A program made the position numbers and the translations under genes. DNA of 64,000 nucleotides from Acidobacteriaceae bacterium (GTDB lineage Bacteria > Acidobacteriota > Terriglobia > Terriglobales > Acidobacteriaceae), in NCBI GenBank assembly GCA_903642235.1, contig CAHJWL010000005.1:62001-126000 (forward strand), given 5' to 3'. The notes under the pieces were generated by a model. It was not told the origin of the DNA and did not search any database. It was given only the letters and a program-made list of their open reading frames with translations. Positions 35,455 through 41,900 of this stretch are shown one piece after another. Position 1 is the first letter of the stretch. Each line of letters starts with the position of its first letter.

Positions 35455-35638
35455 CGGGAACGCAGAAGAGGGGACGCCGTGGCGTCCCCTCTTCTGCTGC
35501 CTTGTACTGCTCCAGCCTTGCTGCGCTCTTTACATTCCGTAGCAGCTAGTGTGCTGGTGTGGTCTGCCTGTCATCGTCGTCGTTTGCCTATTCTCCCTAG
35601 CGGCTTTGACTCGACACTGTGAGATCTTCCTCGCAGCT
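35455..35638 (-). ncRNA. Candidate small RNA of about 180 nt
   Basis: A strong promoter (35645-35673) reads leftward into a stretch with no credible protein gene and ends at a 17-bp hairpin (35462-35497). The implied transcript is about 180 bases. Its 5' segment GCUGCG can pair with CGCAGC about 100 bases later, so a folded domain precedes the hairpin. The length is like 6S RNA, but I cannot fit the 6S open-bubble structure, nor an SRP RNA loop. The alternative is that this is simply the leader of thiO and the hairpin is an attenuator. Confidence 0.35.
35462..35497. terminator. Strong 17-bp hairpin upstream of thiO
   Basis: Perfect arms at 35462-35478 and 35481-35497 (GCAGAAGAGGGGACGCC and its complement) separated by GT, so the working loop is about four to six bases. 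It is one of the strongest hairpins in the window, yet it lies downstream of no recognised gene on either strand. It could terminate the candidate small RNA on the minus strand or attenuate thiO. Confidence 0.65.
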
Positions 35639-35644
35639 AACGAA

Positions 35645-35673
35645 GGTATAGATTCGCGTTATTTGAGTGTCAA
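35645..35673 (-). promoter_or_regulatory. Near-consensus sigma-70 promoter
   Basis: Minus strand: -35 TTGACA (35668-35673, perfect consensus), a 17-base spacer, -10 TATACC (35645-35650). A TTTTTT run just upstream of the -35 could act as an UP element. Transcription would start near 35638 and run toward thiO, whose ATG is about 230 bases away. Confidence 0.7.
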
Positions 35674-36193
35674 GAAAAAACGTCTTGCTGCAAAGTATTT
35701 TCTGCACGACGGAGTGCAGCGCTGGATGGAGTCTGCTGCTTAGAGGCAGCGTTGTCTTCGCGTGAAGAGTGTGTAGATGGTCTGAGTGCCGCAGCGAGTG
35801 CCTGTGTGCGTGACGAGGTTTGCTCATAACGCGCGGTCTCCATCTACACTGCGTGTGCGGTCTCTCTTGCATCTGCACGGCACGCCGAGACGTATGCGAA
35901 GAGGCAAACCTGTTGACGAGGAGTTCCCATGGCGGCGCACGAGAACAGAACATCGTCGTTGTCGCTGCAACTTTCCGCGCGATTGCTGCGCCGAGCGGGC
36001 GCTCGCGGTGGGCTTTGCGGCTCGCCGTTCCTCGTGTGTCTTGCTTTCGGCCGAGCGTGCGGTACGCACTGTGCGATGGGGTGAAGGATGCTCTCGCGAG
36101 ACCTGACGGAGAGGAACACGCCGGCGAGTTGATGACGAGCAGCGACGAAGAGCACTGTGACGTTGATAGAAAGAGGGAGCGGTGGAGGAGCGC
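35674..36193. other. Region without a confirmed gene
   Basis: About 520 bases before the NrdJb-like gene. No recognised protein is seen on either strand. One short frame has a fair ribosome site: ATG at 35929 (GAGGAG five bases upstream) to TGA at 36084, 51 residues beginning MAAHENRTSSLSLQLSARLL, Arg/Leu/Cys-rich; I rate it as unlikely to be a protein. Long leftward frames here are antisense to the next gene and have no protein-like character. The promoter of the NrdJb-like gene presumably lies in the last 200 bases. Confidence 0.4.
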
Positions 36194-37003
36194 ATGGAAT
36201 CTATGTCGATGAGCCCCGGTTCGAAGGAGACAGCTTTGGTCAAGCCAATTGCCATGCGGGCTCCAGTTGAGGAAGGAGCGCATGCGGGCGGAGTTCAGGC
36301 TGAGGGAACCACGGTGATCGGCGTTACGGCACCCCTGCGCGCGATGACGCTTGCAGATGCGGAGCAGGCCGCAAGGGACCGCGGGCACGCGACTTTGGTG
36401 GAGACGCAACTCGATCGCATCTCGGAGTTGGAAGAGCAGCTGAAAGAGATCCAGGCGAAGGCGCGCGAGAGTGGGGAAGCGTACGACGCGAAGGAGCCGC
36501 CGCGGGCGATGCGGCATCGTCTGTCGGCGGAGAGAGCCTCTGTTACGCACAAGTTTGTGATTGCCGGGCACGAGGGATACATCACGGTCGGGCTCTATCC
36601 GAATGGAAGTCCGGGCGAGATTTTCTTACGCATGACCAAGGAGGGCTCGGCAGTGGCGGGGCTGCTGGACTCTTTTGCCACGGCAGTCTCGCTTGCACTG
36701 CAGCATGGGGTGCCGGTGCGGCTGCTGGCACGGCAGTTTGGCGAGACGCGCTTTGAGCCTTCGGGTGTGACTGCGAACGAGCAGATCCCGTATGCGCTCT
36801 CGATCATGGATTATCTGTTTCGCTGGATCGAGCTGCGCTTTCTCTCGGGACACCAGATGGACCTGTTTGCGAACCTTTCGCCGGCGCCGATAGTGACATC
36901 GCCGATGACCGACGCGGTGCGTGTGACGGGAACAGTGAGCGGGCCGAAGAGCAGCGTCGTGCCCCATGTGTCTGGTGCGCGATCCGTTGGGGATAGATCC
37001 TAG
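36194..37003 (+). CDS. NrdJb-like TSCPD-domain protein (C-terminal domain of class II ribonucleotide reductase)
   Basis: A 269-residue protein whose second half is the TSCPD domain found at the C terminus of adenosylcobalamin-dependent ribonucleotide reductase: HKFVIAGHEGYITVGLY, PGEIFLRMTKEGSAVAGLLD, FATAVSLALQHGVPVRLL, TRFEPSGVTANEQIPYA, SIMDYLFRWIELRFL (about 115-215). The catalytic barrel is absent. In Pseudomonas aeruginosa the enzyme is split into NrdJa and NrdJb, with NrdJb of similar size; here there is no nrdJa partner nearby. The N-terminal about 110 residues are low complexity with a short coiled coil. The start at 36194 is set by GGAGG five bases upstream; GTG at 36182 is the longer option. 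The lhr gene follows after 82 bases. Confidence 0.85.
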   Translation: MESMSMSPGSKETALVKPIAMRAPVEEGAHAGGVQAEGTTVIGVTAPLRAMTLADAEQAARDRGHATLVETQLDRISELEEQLKEIQAKARESGEAYDAKEPPRAMRHRLSAERASVTHKFVIAGHEGYITVGLYPNGSPGEIFLRMTKEGSAVAGLLDSFATAVSLALQHGVPVRLLARQFGETRFEPSGVTANEQIPYALSIMDYLFRWIELRFLSGHQMDLFANLSPAPIVTSPMTDAVRVTGTVSGPKSSVVPHVSGARSVGDRS

Positions 37004-37085
37004 TCATTGTGACGTGGCTTGCTGAGCGCGTTGCTGGAAGGGTTCGGAGGAGAAGCGAAAGCGAAGGTGAGCGTTAGAATGGCGC

Positions 37086-40000
37086 ATGCCCTGCCTCACC
37101 GATCCACTTCAGATTCCCGCGTCGCTCGCGTGGGCGCACCCAGTTACGGCGGAGTGGTTTCTGCGCAGGTTCGGGTCTCCGACGGAACCGCAGGAGGCGG
37201 GGTGGCCGAAGATCGTCGCGGGCTGCGCGACCTTGATCTCCGCACCGACTGGCTCGGGGAAGACGCTGGCGGCATTTCTGGTGGCGATTGATGCTTTGTT
37301 GCGACAGGCGATCGATGGCTTGCTGATGCCGTACACGCAGGTGGTGTATGTGTCGCCGCTGAAGGCGCTCTCGAATGATATTCAGAAGAATCTTGAGGAG
37401 CCGCTGCGAGAGATACAGCAGCTGGCGCTTGAGCGCGGGTATCTATCAACCGAGATTCGCACGGCTGTGCGAACGGGCGACACGCTGCAGAAAGAACGCG
37501 CGGCGATGCTGCGGCGACCGCCGCACATCCTGGTAACGACGCCGGAGAGTCTGTATATTCTGCTGACTTCAGCGAAGCCGCGGGAGAATTTGCGGCGGGT
37601 CCGAACGGTGATCGTCGATGAGATCCATGCGGTCGCGGGCAATAAGCGCGGCTCGCATCTCTCGCTGTCGCTGGAGCGGCTGGAGGCGTTGGTGTGTGGA
37701 GAGAATCCGCTTGCTGCGGGTACGTGTTTGACGGGCATGAGTACGCCGCCGCAGCGGATTGGGCTTTCGGCGACGCAGAATCCGATCTCGCTTGTGGCGG
37801 AGTTTCTGACGGGTTCTGCTGTGCGGCGACCTGCGGCGGAGATTGTGCAGGTCGGCCAGCGACGGACGCTTGATCTGGCGATTGAAGTACCAAGTGAGGA
37901 GCTTGGATCGCTGACGGCGACGAGCATGTGGACGGAGATGTTTGACAAGCTGGCGGTTTTCGCGGAGGCGCACCGCTCGACGCTGGTGTTTGTGAATACG
38001 CGCCGGCTGGTGGAGAAGATCAGCTTTGAGCTGGCGGAGCGGATTGGGCCGGAGCATGTAGGCGCGCATCATGGATCGCTGTCTCGCGCGCTGCGGCTAG
38101 AGGCGGAGCAGAAGCTTAAGGCGGGCGAGATCAAGATCCTGATTGCGACGGGATCGCTCGAGCTGGGGATTGATATCGGGTCGATTGATCTGGTGTGCCA
38201 GATTGCGACGACGCGCAACATTGGGGTGGCGATGCAGCGAGTCGGGCGTGCGGGACACTGGCGCGGCGCGGTGCCGAAGGGGCGATTGTTTGCGACGACG
38301 CGCGACGATCTGATGGAGCAGGCGGCGCTGGTGCAGGCGATGCGTGCTGGTGTGCTCGATCAACTGGAGATTCCGGAGGCACCGACGGATGTGCTGATGC
38401 AGCAGGTGGCGGCGATGTGCGGGGCGGAGAGCTGGGATGAAGAAGCGCTGTACCAGGTGCTGCGACGGTCACACCCGTACCGTGCGATGACCCGCGACGG
38501 CTTTGAAGAGGTGTTGTGTCTGCTGCACGATGGCATTCAATCCACGCGTGGGCGGTATGGGGCGTATGTGATGCGGGACCGGGTGGGCGGGGCGGTGCAT
38601 GGGCGGCGCGGCGCGCGGATGATCGCGATCTCGAATGGTGGCGCGATTCCGGACACAAGTCTGTTCTCAGTCATATTGCAACCGGATGGGGTACAAATTG
38701 CGACGCTCGATGAACACTTTGCAGTCGATAGCTCGCCTGGTGATGTGGTGCTTTTGGGGACGACGAGCTGGCGCATTTTGCGGATCGAGCCGGCGGGCAA
38801 GGTGTTTGTGGAGGATGCGCACGGGGCGCCGCCGTCGATTCCGTTCTGGGAGGGCGAGGCACCGCAGCGAACAGGAGTGCTTTCGGTGGGGGTTGGAGGC
38901 CTTCGTGAGGCGATTTCGGCGAGAACAGGCGAGGTTTCGCCGAGATCGTGTTCGCCGACGCATCCGGAGGTGGCCGAAGCGACGAAGTGGTTGATGGCCG
39001 AGTGTGGGGTGTGTGCCTCGGGAGCGTTTCAGCTGATCAGCTACATCGTTGCCGGGCGGGCGGTGCTGGGGTCGGTGCCGTCGTTGACGACGATCATTGC
39101 GGAGCGGTTCTTTGATGAGGGTGGCGGCCAGCAGCTGATCCTGCATGCGCCATTTGGCGGGCGGCTGAACAAGGCTTGGGGGCTAGCGCTGCGCAAGCGG
39201 TTCTGCCGCGGGTTCAACTTCGAGCTGCAGGCGGCGGCGACGGATAACGGCATCAACATCTCGCTCGCGGAGCAGCATAGTTTTCCGTTGAGCGATGTGT
39301 TTCAGTTTCTGAGTGAGAATACGGCGCGCGAGCTGCTCGAGCAGGCGGCGATCCCGTCGCCGCTGTTCAAGAACCGGTGGCGATGGGCGGCGGGACGGAG
39401 CTTGCAGCTGCTGCGGATGCAAAAAGGCAAGCGGGTTGCGCCACAAATCCAGCGGACGCGCTCGGACGATCTGCTGGCGAATGTGTTCCCGCAGGCGGCG
39501 GCGTGCTTTGAGACGATCGTGGGCGATATTCAGATTCCGGATCATCCGCTGGTGCGCGAGGTGATGCGTGACACGCTGAGTGAGGCGATGGACATTGACG
39601 GGCTGAACGAGCTGCTGCGCGGGATCGCCTCCGGTGCGATTCGCTGCTTAGCCGTGGATACGCCGGTGCCCTCGCAGTTTGCGCATGAGCTGATCAACGC
39701 GATGCCGTATGCGTTTCTGGATGAGGCGGGAGCGGAGGAGCGGCGGGCGCGGGCGGTGACGCTGCGACGGAGCCTGCCGGCGGGGGTTGCGGAGGATGCG
39801 GGACGGCTGGATGCGGCGGCGATCGCGACGGTGCGCGCGCAGTGCTGGCCGGATGTGCGGGATGAGCATGAGCTGCACGATCTGCTGCTTTCGCTCGTGG
39901 CGATGCCGCTGGGGTTTGCGGATCGAGATGAGGCGCGGCATTGGCCAGTGTTCTATGAGCGGTTGGTGCGCGGTGGGCGGGTGAGCTGTGTGGATCTTGG

Positions 40001-41651
40001 CGGGGCTCCGTGCTGGGTGGCGGCGGAGCGGATGGGGCATGCCCGGGTGCTGTGGGGGAATGCGGTTGGGGCGGGACTGGGCGTTCCCGGCGGAGAAGCA
40101 GATCCCTACGGGATGACAACAAGAGAGACGAATGCAAAGCGCGGCGGGGCTACAGCATCTCCGCAGAGTGAGGAGGCAGCAGACAAAAGCACGATGCTGA
40201 CGCGAGAGGCGGCGCTGGCGACGCTGGTGCAGGGATGGCTGCAGGTGCTGGGGCCGGTGACGTCGGAGGCGCTGGGGGCGATGCTGCGGTTGAATCCAGC
40301 GATGATCTTTGCGGCGATGCTGGCCGGGGAGATGCAGGGGCTGGTGATGCGCGGAATGTTTGAGATGCCGGCGCCCGATGCGGATCAAGGAGACGCGGCG
40401 GCCCGCGATTATGCGATGGAATGGTGCGATCGACGGCTGCTGCAACGCATTCATCGGCTGACGCTGAGCACGTTGCGCAAGGGTGTGGAGGCGGTCTCGC
40501 CGGCGGTGTACATGCGATGGGTGCTGGGATGGCAGCACCTGGCGCCAGGGACGCAGCTGGCGGGCGAGGAAGGCGTGCTTGAGGCGATCTCGCAGATGGA
40601 AGGGTTTGAGGCGCCCGCGGTGGAGTGGGAGCGCACGTTGCTTCCGGCGCGAGTGGCGAACTACGATCCGCGGTGGCTCGATGCCTTGTGTCTTTCGGGT
40701 GCGGTGGGATGGGGCAGGATCTCGCCGCATCCGGCGTGGTCGGTGGGTGAGGGTGTGGCGCCGCGACGCGTGATCCCGACCAATGCGGCGCCGATTACGT
40801 TCTACCTGCGCGACACGGCGGACTGGCTGCCGGTGGCGCTGGCGGAGCAGTGCGTGGATGAAAAGAACCTGCTCCGTGCGCTGAGCGCGGAAGGATTGAA
40901 GGTGCGGCAGGTGCTGGTGGAGCGCGGAGCGAGCTTTGCGGCGGATCTGCAGCGCGTGCTTGGCTTCACCAAGCAGCAGGTGCAGCATGCGCTGTGGGAG
41001 CTGGCGACGGCGGGGCTGGCGGCGGCAGATGGCTTTGACCAGCTGCGGGCGCTGATGGACCCGCGACGCAAGAGCGCGACGGCAGAGGCGGCACCGACGA
41101 GTGTGCGGCGACGAGCGGCGGCGAGGATGACGGCGGGGCGATGGTCGCTGCTGTGCGCGGATGCGGCGGAGCTGACGCCGCATGATCCGATTGCAAAGGC
41201 GCGGCTACGGGAGACGGCGCTCGAGTCCAGTGCGCGGCAGCTGCTCTTGCGCTATGGGGTGGTGTTTCGTGACCTGCTGACGCGGGAGTCGAACGCGCCG
41301 AAGTGGCGTGATCTGGCGGTGATGCTGCGTCGACTGGAAGGACGGGGCGAGGTGCGCGGCGGGCGGTTCGTCTCGGGGGTGTCGGGCGAGCAGTTTGCGC
41401 TGCCGGAGGCGGTGGACTCGCTGCGGGCGGCGCGGCGGGCGGACGGAACGGTATCTGTAACCGTGGCGGGAGCAGATCCGATGAACCTGGTGGGGATCGT
41501 GGTGCCGGGGGAGCGGGTGGCGGCGAGTCCGGGGCGGAGTGTGGTGTTTGCGAATGGAGTGGTGGCGGGGGTGGCGGCTGAGGTTGCGATCGAGGCGGAG
41601 ACGGTGTTGCCTCTTGTTGAAGGTGTGATGGAGCAGGCGCGGTTGCTGTAG
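37086..41651 (+). CDS. lhr: Lhr-family ATP-dependent helicase
   Basis: A full-length Lhr of 1521 residues, a 3'-5' superfamily 2 DNA/RNA helicase involved in DNA repair. Motif I SAPTGSGKTLAAFL (about 52-65), VYVSPLKALSNDIQ, motif II VDEIHAV (about 178), motif III LSATQNP, and motif VI QRVGRAGHW are present, followed by the winged-helix/Lhr-core region (about 450-850) and the large C-terminal domain. Unusually, residues about 996-1020 (GVPGGEADPYGMTTRETNAK) are encoded by a copy of the dispersed repeat that sits in frame in what appears to be a variable linker; coding resumes with LTREAALATLVQGWLQVLG. The ribosome site is weak; the ATG at 37086 fits the usual N terminus. Confidence 0.93.
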   Translation: MPCLTDPLQIPASLAWAHPVTAEWFLRRFGSPTEPQEAGWPKIVAGCATLISAPTGSGKTLAAFLVAIDALLRQAIDGLLMPYTQVVYVSPLKALSNDIQKNLEEPLREIQQLALERGYLSTEIRTAVRTGDTLQKERAAMLRRPPHILVTTPESLYILLTSAKPRENLRRVRTVIVDEIHAVAGNKRGSHLSLSLERLEALVCGENPLAAGTCLTGMSTPPQRIGLSATQNPISLVAEFLTGSAVRRPAAEIVQVGQRRTLDLAIEVPSEELGSLTATSMWTEMFDKLAVFAEAHRSTLVFVNTRRLVEKISFELAERIGPEHVGAHHGSLSRALRLEAEQKLKAGEIKILIATGSLELGIDIGSIDLVCQIATTRNIGVAMQRVGRAGHWRGAVPKGRLFATTRDDLMEQAALVQAMRAGVLDQLEIPEAPTDVLMQQVAAMCGAESWDEEALYQVLRRSHPYRAMTRDGFEEVLCLLHDGIQSTRGRYGAYVMRDRVGGAVHGRRGARMIAISNGGAIPDTSLFSVILQPDGVQIATLDEHFAVDSSPGDVVLLGTTSWRILRIEPAGKVFVEDAHGAPPSIPFWEGEAPQRTGVLSVGVGGLREAISARTGEVSPRSCSPTHPEVAEATKWLMAECGVCASGAFQLISYIVAGRAVLGSVPSLTTIIAERFFDEGGGQQLILHAPFGGRLNKAWGLALRKRFCRGFNFELQAAATDNGINISLAEQHSFPLSDVFQFLSENTARELLEQAAIPSPLFKNRWRWAAGRSLQLLRMQKGKRVAPQIQRTRSDDLLANVFPQAAACFETIVGDIQIPDHPLVREVMRDTLSEAMDIDGLNELLRGIASGAIRCLAVDTPVPSQFAHELINAMPYAFLDEAGAEERRARAVTLRRSLPAGVAEDAGRLDAAAIATVRAQCWPDVRDEHELHDLLLSLVAMPLGFADRDEARHWPVFYERLVRGGRVSCVDLGGAPCWVAAERMGHARVLWGNAVGAGLGVPGGEADPYGMTTRETNAKRGGATASPQSEEAADKSTMLTREAALATLVQGWLQVLGPVTSEALGAMLRLNPAMIFAAMLAGEMQGLVMRGMFEMPAPDADQGDAAARDYAMEWCDRRLLQRIHRLTLSTLRKGVEAVSPAVYMRWVLGWQHLAPGTQLAGEEGVLEAISQMEGFEAPAVEWERTLLPARVANYDPRWLDALCLSGAVGWGRISPHPAWSVGEGVAPRRVIPTNAAPITFYLRDTADWLPVALAEQCVDEKNLLRALSAEGLKVRQVLVERGASFAADLQRVLGFTKQQVQHALWELATAGLAAADGFDQLRALMDPRRKSATAEAAPTSVRRRAAARMTAGRWSLLCADAAELTPHDPIAKARLRETALESSARQLLLRYGVVFRDLLTRESNAPKWRDLAVMLRRLEGRGEVRGGRFVSGVSGEQFALPEAVDSLRAARRADGTVSVTVAGADPMNLVGIVVPGERVAASPGRSVVFANGVVAGVAAEVAIEAETVLPLVEGVMEQARLL
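40071..40142 (+). repeat. Dispersed repeat, copy A, in frame inside lhr
   Basis: Begins GCGGGACTGGGCGTTCCCGG, continues with CGGAGAAGCAGATCCCTACG and GGATGACAACAAGAGAGACG, and ends in GAATGCAAAGC. It matches copy B at 44131 over both flanks (G-GGACTGGGCGTTCCCGG and GACGAA-ATGCA-AGCG) and copy C over the core. It contributes about 24 codons to lhr without disrupting the frame. Confidence 0.8.
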
Positions 41652-41697
41652 GCGTATGTGCGTTGCTTCGCTCCGTTGTGAAGAGCGGAATGCGGCG

Positions 41698-41733
41698 GAT
41701 CCTCGCTGTGCTCGGAATGACAATCAAGAAAGG
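41698..41733 (+). repeat. Dispersed repeat, copy F (alternative centre)
   Basis: Reads GATCCTCGCTGTGCTCGGAA then TGACAATCAAGAAAGG. The ends match the other copies (GATCC, GGAATGACAA-CAAGAAAG) but the centre is the longer CGCTGTGCTC type, as in copy B, rather than CTACG. It lies between lhr and the VWA gene, about 50 bases after the lhr stop and 53 bases before copy C. Confidence 0.6.
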
Positions 41734-41785
41734 TAGGGGTGCTCTGCTGCATCTGGAGTGAACAGTGGGTTCTGTGCCAGGCTAA

Positions 41786-41830
41786 GCGTTCCCGGTAGAG
41801 AAGCAGATCCCTACGGGATGACAACAAAAG
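41786..41830 (+). repeat. Dispersed repeat, copy C
   Basis: GCGTTCCCGGTAGAGAAGCA then GATCCCTACGGGATGACAAC AAAAG. Identical to copy A over almost the whole core, including the inner inverted repeat ATCCC-TAC-GGGAT. Intergenic between lhr and the VWA gene. Confidence 0.8.
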
Positions 41831-41900
41831 TGAGAACAGAAGCGCCAGAATAGAAGGCGAGAAGAGAGAAGGGTAGAAAGGTGCGAACTAGATGGGCTGA

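Noticed and set aside
35455..35638. Naming the candidate RNA as 6S or SRP RNA
   Set aside because: Length fits 6S but the bubble structure could not be built, and the SRP GGAAGGAAGCAG-type loop is absent.
35411..35680. TPP riboswitch for thiO
   Set aside because: The conserved CUGAGA and thi-box elements are not present on the minus strand in this stretch.
35597..36571. Leftward 324-residue frame upstream of thiO
   Set aside because: Runs antisense to the NrdJb-like gene, has no protein-like pattern and no ribosome site. The promoter at 35645-35673 lies inside it.
39648..41183. Leftward 511-residue frame opposite lhr
   Set aside because: Arg/His-rich antisense shadow of the GC-rich lhr sequence.
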